The position numbers and the translations under genes are program-made. This document shows, piece after piece, positions 8,603-16,945 of a DNA stretch of 64,000 nt (position 1 is its first letter; each line of letters begins with the position of its first letter). Source of the stretch: CAZSDW01 sp964605705 (GTDB taxonomy: Bacteria > Fidelibacterota > UBA2242); contig CAZSDW010000007.1 of assembly GCA_964605705.1 (NCBI GenBank), positions 46,869 to 110,868 of the forward strand, written 5' to 3'. The notes beneath the pieces are model-generated. The model worked only from the letters and a program-made list of their open reading frames with translations, had not been told where the DNA came from and did not search any database.

Positions 8603-9178
8603 ATGACCTACGATCATATTCAAATCGGTGTTCTCGGACTGCAGGGTGCTTTCGCTAAACATATCACCATGCTTGAAAAACTTGGTGTTAACGCAATCCA
8701 AATACGTTATCCCGGTGAAATCGATGATTGTGACGGACTGATTCTGCCTGGCGGTGAATCAACCACCATGACAAAACTAATCGATGAAATCCATATTCGG
8801 GAGAAACTGTTAAAATTTCGGAAACCTATTTTTGGAACTTGCGCGGGAGCAATTCTTCTATCGAGTGATTCCGGTGATCCGAGAGTGCCCGTATTTGGTC
8901 GGGTTCCCATTAAATCTCATCGTAATGCCTGGGGACGACAGGTCGAATCGTTTATTGAGTCGGTTCAACTCAGCTTTGATAAATTGCCGTATAAAGCCGT
9001 CTTTATCCGGGCACCAAAACTTAGTGAGCCCGGTAAGGGTGTAAATGTACTGGCGTCGCTGAAAGGTGAAATCGTCTTGGTTGAATATGAAAGGATTCTC
9101 CTGTCAACATTTCATCCGGAATTGACCGATGATCTTCGTATCCATAAATATTTTATTAAAAAATTAATTGAGGAATAG
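8603..9178 (+). CDS. pdxT: PLP synthase glutaminase subunit PdxT
   Basis: Class I glutamine amidotransferase that hydrolyses glutamine and channels ammonia to PdxS. The 191-residue sequence shows VLGLQGAFAKH at the start, LILPGGESTTM, the nucleophile elbow FGTCAGAIL (Cys ~79), and the His/Glu pair in TFHPELTDD near residue 172. It is directly downstream of pdxS and ends six nt before dxs. No strong ribosome site precedes ATG 8603 (GGAAAT is the best candidate), so translation may depend partly on pdxS. Confidence 0.95.
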   Translation: MTYDHIQIGVLGLQGAFAKHITMLEKLGVNAIQIRYPGEIDDCDGLILPGGESTTMTKLIDEIHIREKLLKFRKPIFGTCAGAILLSSDSGDPRVPVFGRVPIKSHRNAWGRQVESFIESVQLSFDKLPYKAVFIRAPKLSEPGKGVNVLASLKGEIVLVEYERILLSTFHPELTDDLRIHKYFIKKLIEE

Positions 9179-9184
9179 ATCCTT

Positions 9185-11119
9185 ATGCTTGATCCGATTC
9201 CCGGTAATATCAGTTATAATCTTTTATCAAAAATAGATTCTCCGGCAGATTTAAAAGGAATGACGGAAAATGAGTTGATCAATCTGGCTGCTGAACTGCG
9301 TCATTATATTATTGAAACTGTCAAAAAAACCGGTGGGCATTTAGCACCCAGCCTTGGAGTTGTGGAATTGACCATCGCTTTGCATTATGTGTTTGATACA
9401 CCCGATGATAAACTGGTTTGGGATGTGGGGCATCAGGCATACGGGCATAAAATTCTGACTGGTCGCCGGGAAGCAATCGGACAGATTCGGCAATACGGTG
9501 GCATCAGTGGTTTTTGTAAGATTCACGAAAGTGAGTATGATACTTTTGGCGCCGGACATGCCAGTACATCAATTTCAGCAGCACTTGGTCTGACGATGGC
9601 ACGAGATATAAGAGGCTCAAAAGAACGGATTGTGGCAATAATCGGAGATGGTTCATTGACCGGCGGAATGGCACTGGAAGGGTTGAATAATGTCTGCAAC
9701 GTCAAAGGTCAGTTACTGGTTATTTTAAATGATAACAAAATGTCGATTTCCCGTAATGTCGGGGGAATGAGTCAATATCTCACCCGAATTATTACTAATC
9801 CCCGCTATCTTAATATGAAAAATCAGGTTTGGAATTCACTGGCGCTGCTGCCGAAAGGGACCAATACATTTCGCAGATTGGGGCGTAAGACTCTCGAATC
9901 ACTGAAAAACTTTTTTGCGCCGGGGATTATTTTTGAAGAGTTTGGATTTCGTTATTTCGGACCGGTTGACGGTCATAATTTACCGGAGGTTATCAATACT
10001 CTGAAAAATATCCGAAATCTGAATTATCCCGTCCTGCTCCATGTCATGACCCAAAAGGGCAGAGGACTGGTCAGTGCCGAGAATGATCCGACAAAATATC
10101 ATGGTATCGGACCCGTCAAAAAAGAACCGGTATCTGTCGAAAAAACGGTACCGCCATTTATGAATGCCTTTGGTAAAATCGCCTGTGAGATTGGTGAAAG
10201 TAATCCAAAAGCAGCCTTTATCACGGCAGCAATGTGTGATGGGACTGGATTGGTCGAATTCCGTAGTGCGTTTCCTGAACGCTATTTTGATGTCGGTATT
10301 GCCGAAGAACATGCCGTCACTTTTGCCGCCGGATTATGTGTCGGCGGTTACCGTCCAGTCGTGGCAATATACTCCACATTTCTACAACGGGCATTTGATC
10401 AGGTTATCCATGATGTCGCTTTACAAAATTTACCGGTAGTATTTGCGCTGGATCGTGCCGGGCTGGTTGGCGAGGATGGACCAACCCATCATGGTACTTT
10501 CGATCTCGGCTATATGAGTATGATACCGGGAGTTATTATCTCGGCACCGAGAACTGGAAATGAATTGCGGGATTTAATGGCAACAGCGCTTGCCCAGGAT
10601 AAGCATCCGTTTGTTATTCGCTATCCGAAAGCGTCCTGTGTCGAGTTTGATGAAACCCGAAATCCCGAAATATTAAAAATTGGGCAATGGCTTTATCTTA
10701 AAAAGGGCAAGGATATTGCCGTTATATCTGTCGGAATAATGACAAACATTGCCGGGAAAGCGTTGAAATTGCTGGAAAAGGAACAAATATTTCCAAGCTT
10801 AATTCACGCCCGGTTTATTAAACCTTACGACGAAGAAATGCTTAAAAAAATCGCTGAAAGTCATTCGATGATTATTACCATTGAAGAAAACAACCTTAAC
10901 GGCGGTTTTGGCAGTTTTATCAATAGTATCGTTACAAAAAATCGTTGGAATGTAACCGTAAAATCGCTGGGAATCCCTGACCGGTTCATCGAGCATGGAG
11001 CCCGGCGGATACTGCTGAATAAAATCGGACTGGACCCGGAAGGAATTGCTTCCGAAATTAAAAAAATCAGTCAAGTCGTAAATATATTATTGAGTTCTTT
11101 GCAAAACTCGCAAAAATAA
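9185..11119 (+). CDS. dxs: 1-deoxy-D-xylulose-5-phosphate synthase
   Basis: TPP-dependent condensation of pyruvate and glyceraldehyde 3-phosphate to DXP, the entry to MEP isoprenoids and to thiamine. The 644-residue transketolase-like protein has the N-terminal GHQAYGHKIL, the TPP motif GDGSLTGGMALEGLNN (around 155-170), NDNKMSIS, the pyrimidine-domain DVGIAEEHAVTFAAG, and the C-terminal transketolase domain. ATG 9185 follows GAGGAA by 9 nt. DXP is not needed for B6 here because pdxS/T use the other route, so this gene most likely serves isoprenoids together with ispH. Confidence 0.96.
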   Translation: MLDPIPGNISYNLLSKIDSPADLKGMTENELINLAAELRHYIIETVKKTGGHLAPSLGVVELTIALHYVFDTPDDKLVWDVGHQAYGHKILTGRREAIGQIRQYGGISGFCKIHESEYDTFGAGHASTSISAALGLTMARDIRGSKERIVAIIGDGSLTGGMALEGLNNVCNVKGQLLVILNDNKMSISRNVGGMSQYLTRIITNPRYLNMKNQVWNSLALLPKGTNTFRRLGRKTLESLKNFFAPGIIFEEFGFRYFGPVDGHNLPEVINTLKNIRNLNYPVLLHVMTQKGRGLVSAENDPTKYHGIGPVKKEPVSVEKTVPPFMNAFGKIACEIGESNPKAAFITAAMCDGTGLVEFRSAFPERYFDVGIAEEHAVTFAAGLCVGGYRPVVAIYSTFLQRAFDQVIHDVALQNLPVVFALDRAGLVGEDGPTHHGTFDLGYMSMIPGVIISAPRTGNELRDLMATALAQDKHPFVIRYPKASCVEFDETRNPEILKIGQWLYLKKGKDIAVISVGIMTNIAGKALKLLEKEQIFPSLIHARFIKPYDEEMLKKIAESHSMIITIEENNLNGGFGSFINSIVTKNRWNVTVKSLGIPDRFIEHGARRILLNKIGLDPEGIASEIKKISQVVNILLSSLQNSQK

Positions 11120-11293
11120 ATTCCAAAATACAAGCACCTTCACTTATGGAGTAAATTGAGAATTATTTGAGATTTGTAAATTGAAATTTGGTGCTTTTTG
11201 AAAAAGTATGGATTTTTCAAAGATCTCTTATAATTAAGCTACGGGATTTCCCTTTTCCTTTGGTCAGTCAATTATATTTTAAAGAAATCGAAT

Positions 11294-12070
11294 ATGCAGT
11301 TGATCTCATGGAATGTAAACGGAATCCGGGCAGCCTATCGAAAAGGTTTCCTGGATTGGTTCTATCGGCAGAATCCGGATATCTTGTGTGTTCAGGAAAC
11401 CAAAGCCCACCAGGAACAGCTGCCGGACGAATTGTTGAATATTCCGGGATATCAATCGATATTTTTATCAGCTGAGAGGAAGGGCTACAGTGGTGTAGCC
11501 ATCTATTCAAAAATCAAACCGATTTCCATTCAAACCGGATTGGGGATTGAGAAATTTGACCACGAAGGGCGAACCATCATTGCCGATTATGGTGAATTTG
11601 TGTTATTAAACATCTACTTTCCGAACGGTCAAATGAACGATGAACGCCTGCAATTCAAGATGGATTTTTACGATGCTTTTCTGGATCTTGTCGATAAAAT
11701 GGATCGGGAGGGCAGGAATGTGATTGTTTGTGGTGATGTCAACACTGCGCATAAAGCGATCGACCTTGCCCGACCCAAAGAGAACGAAAATGTTTCCGGA
11801 TTTTTACCGATGGAACGGGAGTGGATGGACAAGTTCGTCAGCCATGGCTGGGTGGATACCTTTCGAATGTTTCATCCTGAGCCGGATCACTATTCATGGT
11901 GGTCGGTGAGAACGCGGGCTCGCGAACGGAATATTGGCTGGAGAATCGATTATTTCTTCGTGAATGAGCGCTTTAAAGACCGTGTCACCGGTGGTTTTAT
12001 CCTTCCTGAAGTTGAAGGTTCTGACCATTGCCCGATAGGCATCGAGCTTGGTCTTAAACCTCAATCTTGA
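11294..12070 (+). CDS. xth: Exodeoxyribonuclease III / AP endonuclease
   Basis: Exonuclease-endonuclease-phosphatase fold enzyme that cleaves abasic sites and trims 3' ends in base-excision repair. Visible landmarks in 258 residues are SWNVNGIRAA at the N-terminus, CVQETKA with the metal-binding Glu near 35, NIYFPNGQ, CGDVNTAHK near 150, and the catalytic C-terminal SDHCPIGIEL. The GDVNTAH form (rather than GDFN) and the conserved WSVRTRARERNIGWRIDYF match the bacterial ExoA/Xth branch. About 170 nt of AT-rich sequence with no gene separates it from dxs, so it probably has its own promoter. Confidence 0.94.
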   Translation: MQLISWNVNGIRAAYRKGFLDWFYRQNPDILCVQETKAHQEQLPDELLNIPGYQSIFLSAERKGYSGVAIYSKIKPISIQTGLGIEKFDHEGRTIIADYGEFVLLNIYFPNGQMNDERLQFKMDFYDAFLDLVDKMDREGRNVIVCGDVNTAHKAIDLARPKENENVSGFLPMEREWMDKFVSHGWVDTFRMFHPEPDHYSWWSVRTRARERNIGWRIDYFFVNERFKDRVTGGFILPEVEGSDHCPIGIELGLKPQS

Positions 12071-12154
12071 AAAAATACCCTCAGATAATCATCAATTGAG
12101 TTGATTTCGATGATATTTATCGTCAATTTAGCACCTGTAAAATAGGGAAGTAAA

Positions 12155-12526
12155 ATGATGGAATATGAGATTAAAAGTATCAGCCCCACCTCGGTGTTCA
12201 AAATATCATTTATCGTGATTCTGACGGTTTCATGCATTTTTATTTTTTTATTATTGCTACTGGTGATGTCACTGCTTTCGGGAATGGGAGATTCTCTCAG
12301 CAGTATTCCATTATTGCAAGGGATGGAGCCAATCAGTTTCAATTTTGGAACGATTCTCCTGTCATCTATTTTTGATGGTTTTTTCCTGACCCTGATTATC
12401 TTGTTGTTTATCATGTTGACCATTATTTTTTATAATATTTATGTCAGTCGTGTCGGCGGTATAGTGATTCAGATAGAGGCATCCGGAGAAGAACCAATTC
12501 ATAATAGTGAGCCGGATAATGGCTGA
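12155..12526 (+). CDS. Small two-helix membrane protein (DUF3566-like)
   Basis: 123 residues with a conserved-looking start (MEYEIKSISPTSVFKISFIV), two long membrane helices at about 17-43 and 68-95, and a short cytoplasmic-looking tail. The pattern of 'YEIKSI-P-SVFKISF' followed by two helices and a GGI-x-I end resembles DUF3566, a family without known function. ATG occurs at both 12155 and 12158; either could be used. The 3' end overlaps gltX by 8 nt, so the pair is translationally coupled. Function not known. Confidence 0.75.
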   Translation: MMEYEIKSISPTSVFKISFIVILTVSCIFIFLLLLLVMSLLSGMGDSLSSIPLLQGMEPISFNFGTILLSSIFDGFFLTLIILLFIMLTIIFYNIYVSRVGGIVIQIEASGEEPIHNSEPDNG

Positions 12527-13949
12527 AGTCCGCGTCCGTTTTGCACCGAGTCCCACCGGCGCTTTGCATCTGGGCGGCGCCCGGAGCGCAATCTATAACT
12601 GGTTGTATGCCCGTTGTAATGATGGAAAGTTCCTGCTGCGAATCGAAGATACCGACGCCAAACGATCCGAAGTCGAATATGTGGATCAGATTTACCAATC
12701 TTTGCAATGGCTGGGACTGGATTGGGACGAAGAGCCGATTTTCCAATCCAAAAGACTGGCAGAATATCAGCATGCGGTTCGAAAATTGATCGACGCTGAC
12801 AGTGCCTATTATTGTTTCTGTAAACCTGAGGAACTGGAAGAACGACGAAAACAGTCGGGAAAGTATCAGTACGATGGTAAATGCCGATCGCTTTCCAGCG
12901 ACGATATTAGTGCCAATTTTGCCGCAGGAAAACGCGCTGCCGTAAGGTTCAGGATTGAAGCAGGCACGACGGAATGGGATGACCGGGTGTATGGTAACAT
13001 CAAGGTCAATCATGCCGAAATTGATGATTTTGTCATTCAGCGGTCAAGCGGAATTCCTACCTATCAGCTGGCAGTAGTTGTCGATGATATCGATATGCAG
13101 ATCAGTCATGTAATCCGGGGTGAGGATCATATTTCCAATACTCCGAAACAAATTCTTCTTTACAAAGCCCTGAAAGCGGAAGTCCCGGTATTTGCGCATT
13201 TACCGCTTTTAAACGGACCGGACGGCAAGCGTCTCAGTAAACGGCATGGTGCCACCGGTGTGGATGAGTACAGAGAGCAGGGCTATCCTGCCGGCGCAGT
13301 ATTCAATTACCTGGCAATTCTGGGCTGGGTGCCCAGGGATGGCAACGAAATCCAGAGACCCACCGAACTGATCAAAAATTTTAAACTTGAGGATATTGCC
13401 CGAAAGTCCGCGATATTCGATCTGAAGAAATTTGACTGGGTGAGCAACGAACATATCAAGCGGATCGATAATGCCCGGATATTCGAAAATATTTTACCAA
13501 TCTTAATCGAAAGAAGACTGGTTGCGCCCGAGCCGGATGACGATCAAAAAGTCTATATACTCAGGTTTATCGACCTGATGAAAAGCCGCTTCAGAACTTT
13601 TCAGCAATTTGGTGAACTGGGCAGTTACTTTTTCAGGGATCCGGTGGAATATAATGAGAAGGCGTTGCGTAAGAACTGGAAGAGCCGTGAGGTCAATGGA
13701 CGGATGGAACTGCTGCTTGAAAAATTGAGCAATGTAAAATCGTTTACTGCCGAATCTATCGAGTCAATTGTCAGGGAAGTCGCCGAGCAACTGGAGATAT
13801 CAGCTGGAAATTTGATTCATCCGATGCGCCTGGCGGTCAGTGGCTTTGGCGTGGGTCCGGGGATTTTCGAACTGCTGGAAGTTCTGGGTCAGGAGACTGT
13901 TCTGCGGCGAATCCGTACGGCATTGCAGAGACTGTCAGCTACCGGGTAA
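12519..13949 (+). CDS. gltX: Glutamyl-tRNA synthetase
   Basis: Class I synthetase that charges tRNA-Glu. In 476 residues it shows the HIGH-type motif in FAPSPTGALHLGGARSA (residues 7-23), the catalytic-domain segment RIEDTDAKRSEVEYV, GEDHISNTPKQ, and the KMSKS-type motif GKRLSKRHGATGV near 240. The C-terminal anticodon-binding bundle is complete. ATG 12519 is preferred over GTG 12507 because the protein then begins MAEVRVRFAPSPTG. A separate glnS lies 3 kb away, so this enzyme is probably discriminating and need not mischarge tRNA-Gln. Confidence 0.96.
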   Translation: MAEVRVRFAPSPTGALHLGGARSAIYNWLYARCNDGKFLLRIEDTDAKRSEVEYVDQIYQSLQWLGLDWDEEPIFQSKRLAEYQHAVRKLIDADSAYYCFCKPEELEERRKQSGKYQYDGKCRSLSSDDISANFAAGKRAAVRFRIEAGTTEWDDRVYGNIKVNHAEIDDFVIQRSSGIPTYQLAVVVDDIDMQISHVIRGEDHISNTPKQILLYKALKAEVPVFAHLPLLNGPDGKRLSKRHGATGVDEYREQGYPAGAVFNYLAILGWVPRDGNEIQRPTELIKNFKLEDIARKSAIFDLKKFDWVSNEHIKRIDNARIFENILPILIERRLVAPEPDDDQKVYILRFIDLMKSRFRTFQQFGELGSYFFRDPVEYNEKALRKNWKSREVNGRMELLLEKLSNVKSFTAESIESIVREVAEQLEISAGNLIHPMRLAVSGFGVGPGIFELLEVLGQETVLRRIRTALQRLSATG

Positions 13950-13983
13950 TCTTCGATCTCCATTTATTGTTACACAATTTCAG

Positions 13984-14012
13984 TTGAATAATCACTCAGA
14001 ATGTGATATTAT
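13984..14012 (+). promoter_or_regulatory. Candidate sigma70-type promoter
   Basis: TTGAAT and TATTAT are separated by exactly 17 nt in the gene-free stretch between gltX and the TPR gene. It would give a leader of about 160 nt for the TPR gene. A 17-codon frame with a GGAA ribosome site (ATG 14027 to TAA 14080) lies within that leader; whether it is translated is unknown. Confidence 0.45.
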
Positions 14013-14182
14013 TGCCAAAGGAAATTATGGCTGTCAAAATCCTTCTTTGTCATTGTTTGATACAGATCACATGTCAATAATTACGGACAACCATTAATCA
14101 GAATTCCATTCAAAAGAGGCATAATAAATTTCATTCATTGCCTATTGACACAATTTTACCATAAACCATTACGGAGGGGATC

Positions 14183-15868
14183 ATGAAAGGACCAAAATTT
14201 ACTTCGGTTATCTTAATTCTTTTTTGTTTTTGTTTATCACTGCATGCCGGGTCAGTCGAGGATTATATCCAGAAAGCCGATTCGCTGAAACAGGCTGGCA
14301 ATCTTGACCAGGCAGTTATTTTGATGCAGGAAGCGGTTGATCTGTTTCCGGATAATGCACTGGCATATTCTTATCTGGGAATTGACTTGGGATCACAGGC
14401 AGGTTCGACCAAAAACTTCATGAAAGCCGGACAGTTGGTGGAAATGTCATTTAAAATGCTGGATAAAGCGGTGGAGATGGAGCCGGACAATCCGGTCGTA
14501 CGCTTCAATCGGGCGATTATCTCCGTAAAAGTTCCTCCCTTTTTGGGTAAAATGGATACCGGTATTCAGGATTTTGAACATATCCTGAAAATGTATGCCG
14601 CAGCACCCAACGAGAAAACTGCCGGATTGATTCCACCGACATATAATTTTCTGGCTGAAACCTATCTCAAGCAGGACGAAAAGGAAAAAGCCATTGCTGC
14701 CTGGCAGAAAGTGATCGAATTTGCTCCCGGATCACCGCTGGCTGAAGGAGCTCAAAAACAGCTTGCCGGATTAACCAAAGCAGAACCGGAATTGACTGCG
14801 GCAGCCAAACCGGAAAGAGCTGCAGCCGAAAGGCAAAAATTCAGTTCCGCCGATGTTGAAAAATTAAAGCAGGCAGTCCGGGAAAATCCTGAAAATGCTC
14901 TCCTGTATGTTCGACTCGGTCAAGCCTATATCGATGTTGAAAATTTTCAGGAAGCAAATACTATCTTAAGACAGAGTCTGGCTATTGATTCGACCAATGT
15001 CGATGCCTATCTGCTGCTTATCCAGGTGATTGGCGAATTAGCCGATGTGGGTTATGATGAGACGATTTATAAAGATACCAATTATCGCACAAACCTGGCA
15101 TTTGATATTGTCAATATAAGCGAGAAAGCCGTCGAAATTGCGCCGGACAATATGGAATTATTACTGAGACGCGGAATAATTGGAATTATGATGCCCTTTT
15201 TTGTCGGCAAACTCGATGATGCCATTATAGACCTGGAAACAGTCCGTCAGAGTGATGCTCCCGATGAAATTAAAGCCGAGGCAATTTTCTGGCTGGGTTA
15301 TGCCTATCAGAAAAAAGCAACGACACTCTGGATTGACGTCGTCAAAAACTATTCAGCAACCGAAGCTTCCCAATTGGCATTCCAGACGATGTATCCCGCG
15401 GTCCAGCATTTTGATCCGGCAGAGTATAAAAAACCCGTTTTAGCCGTCGATTTTTTGCTGGGATTTCGGGATGAACTGGAACCTCAGACAGTGGTCTGGA
15501 TTGAAACCGAAGCCGGCGATTTCGTGAAGACAATCTACGTTTCCGGATTCAGCGGCTATGCCAAAGAGAAACAGATCAATTTACCGAAATGGTCAAAGTC
15601 TTCCGGATTTGTCGATGTGGACGGCGTGACGGGTGCGAGTATCGATCTGGGGCAGCATATTTATGTCTGGGATTTGAAGAACAAGGATGGAATGAAAGTC
15701 CCTGCCGGTAATTATGTCGTAAAGGTGGAAGTATCCTATTGGCCAAGTATGGAATATCAGGCGGTTTCGGCACCGATTAAAATCGGCAAGAAAAGCAGTA
15801 AGGCGGTTGTCCAGGAAGGTAATCTGATTCCCTATCTGGAAGTCAGTTACCTATCAGGGAAAAAGTAA
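14183..15868 (+). CDS. Exported TPR protein with C-terminal DUF2271-like domain
   Basis: 561 residues. A signal peptide (about 1-22, ending HAGS) is followed by TPR-type helical repeats at about 25-130, a further TPR pair near 150-200, an Ala/Glu-rich hinge, and another TPR block near 225-290. The segment around 440-540 (VWIETEAGDFVKTIYVSGFSG, then TGAS, then YVWDLKNKDGMKVPAGNYVVKVE) matches the DUF2271/FlgD-Ig style of extracellular beta domain. The half-repeats PPFLGKMDTGIQDFE and MPFFVGKLDDAIIDLE show internal duplication. Likely a periplasmic or surface scaffold; partner unknown. GGAGG lies 6 nt before ATG 14183. Confidence 0.85.
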   Translation: MKGPKFTSVILILFCFCLSLHAGSVEDYIQKADSLKQAGNLDQAVILMQEAVDLFPDNALAYSYLGIDLGSQAGSTKNFMKAGQLVEMSFKMLDKAVEMEPDNPVVRFNRAIISVKVPPFLGKMDTGIQDFEHILKMYAAAPNEKTAGLIPPTYNFLAETYLKQDEKEKAIAAWQKVIEFAPGSPLAEGAQKQLAGLTKAEPELTAAAKPERAAAERQKFSSADVEKLKQAVRENPENALLYVRLGQAYIDVENFQEANTILRQSLAIDSTNVDAYLLLIQVIGELADVGYDETIYKDTNYRTNLAFDIVNISEKAVEIAPDNMELLLRRGIIGIMMPFFVGKLDDAIIDLETVRQSDAPDEIKAEAIFWLGYAYQKKATTLWIDVVKNYSATEASQLAFQTMYPAVQHFDPAEYKKPVLAVDFLLGFRDELEPQTVVWIETEAGDFVKTIYVSGFSGYAKEKQINLPKWSKSSGFVDVDGVTGASIDLGQHIYVWDLKNKDGMKVPAGNYVVKVEVSYWPSMEYQAVSAPIKIGKKSSKAVVQEGNLIPYLEVSYLSGKK

Positions 15869-15919
15869 TATTATTCGAAAATAAAAGGAATTCCTGTTCA
15901 CTGAATTCCGAAAAAATAA

Positions 15920-15952
15920 AATCGACGGTAGTAGTGTTTATTACCGTCGATT
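15920..15952 (+). terminator. Probable rho-independent terminator
   Basis: An 11-bp stem AATCGACGGTA / TACCGTCGATT with an 11-nt loop lies 50 nt after the TPR gene. The following T-run is weak (TTCTCTT). A smaller hairpin GGAATTC / GAATTCC at 15887-15909 precedes it. The next gene is on the other strand, so a terminator is expected here. Confidence 0.65.
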
Positions 15953-16098
15953 CTCTTATTCTTCCGTCGTAATATCACAGGCGTAAGCCCGTAGTTATTT
16001 ACTATGAAATATATCAAGCCGATTGACCTGACTGATGTCGAATGTTGAAAATGTCTTATCTTTTCTAACAATTTCCCGGTGATCTTTACCCAACGTTA

Positions 16099-16923
16099 CT
16101 ATTCCCGATAATATCGTTTGTAAAGTACAACCCGATCGAGGGCTTCATCATCTCGGTAATGATGATAATTCCTGTTGAACAGATTCTGGGCGTGCAGGAT
16201 TTGCATTTTCGGATAGTAAACTGTGGTCAGAATGCCCCGGGCGCGGGTGAAAAAATCAGCATGATCCAGCCGCTTGAGATTGTCATCCCAGCCGACTTTG
16301 CGTATGCTGTTCGTTCTGCCAATATAAAAATTCGCAACCTTATTAATGACTTCAGATTTCCCGATGTGGCTGCCAATGGGCTTGACCGGAGCGGCATCAG
16401 TCGGGAACAGATTTACCTGGGTGTAATCTGTTGCAGTATAAAACGGCAGGTTAATGACCTTTCCACCGACAATATCGATTTCGGGATAGGTTTCCATTAG
16501 ATCAAGGGCTTCCTCAAGAACGGTGTTTTTATAGAAAACCTGATCGTCATCGAGAAGCAGAATATACCTGGTTCGAACCGCCTGTAAAGCTGCATTCCTG
16601 CCGGCAGACACTCCGGAGTCAAAGGGTAGGTGGATCATCTGGACTCCCGGAATATCAACCGGATTGCGACTGTCGTCAACCACAATTATCTGAAGCTGCG
16701 CGTAAAGTCTGTGGATGCTTTTAAGAAGGCGTTTCAGAATTCGCGGACGCTCGAAGGTTTTAACGATAGCCGTTAAATCATTCAAGGAGGTGGATTCGGT
16801 CCGCCTCTGAAAGTTCGTCAGCCGGTGCCAGGCGAGTTCGATAGCGATTGTCAGATTATATCCAACTCTGCCCAGAAACCGGAGGTTTCCATAATAGAAC
16901 CAGCGAGATAGGAAGCTTGTCAT
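16099..16923 (-). CDS. GT-A glycosyltransferase resembling beta-1,4-GalNAc transferases (GT12-like)
   Basis: 274 residues, cytoplasmic, no membrane helix beyond a possible amphipathic N-terminus. Nucleotide-sugar binding is shown by VVDDSRNP (81-88), GVSAGRNAAL (104-113) and the metal-binding DDD at 125-127 (LLLDDDQVF). The order VKTFERP-xx-L-xx-LLKSI, DDS, SAGRNxA, LLLDDD, DIVGG and VANFYIGRTNSIRKVGWDDNL then HADFF matches, from memory, the catalytic domain of animal GM2/GD2 synthase (B4GALNT1), more than ordinary GT2 enzymes. Sugar donor and acceptor cannot be read from the sequence. It follows glnS by 22 nt on the same strand with no clear ribosome site. Confidence 0.8.
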   Translation of the reverse strand: MTSFLSRWFYYGNLRFLGRVGYNLTIAIELAWHRLTNFQRRTESTSLNDLTAIVKTFERPRILKRLLKSIHRLYAQLQIIVVDDSRNPVDIPGVQMIHLPFDSGVSAGRNAALQAVRTRYILLLDDDQVFYKNTVLEEALDLMETYPEIDIVGGKVINLPFYTATDYTQVNLFPTDAAPVKPIGSHIGKSEVINKVANFYIGRTNSIRKVGWDDNLKRLDHADFFTRARGILTTVYYPKMQILHAQNLFNRNYHHYRDDEALDRVVLYKRYYRE

Positions 16924-16945
16924 TTGACACGATTTATAGTTATTA

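Noticed and set aside
12444..13013. 189-codon minus-strand frame in gltX
   Set aside because: Runs opposite a clear gltX coding region with no homology-like pattern; a shadow frame.
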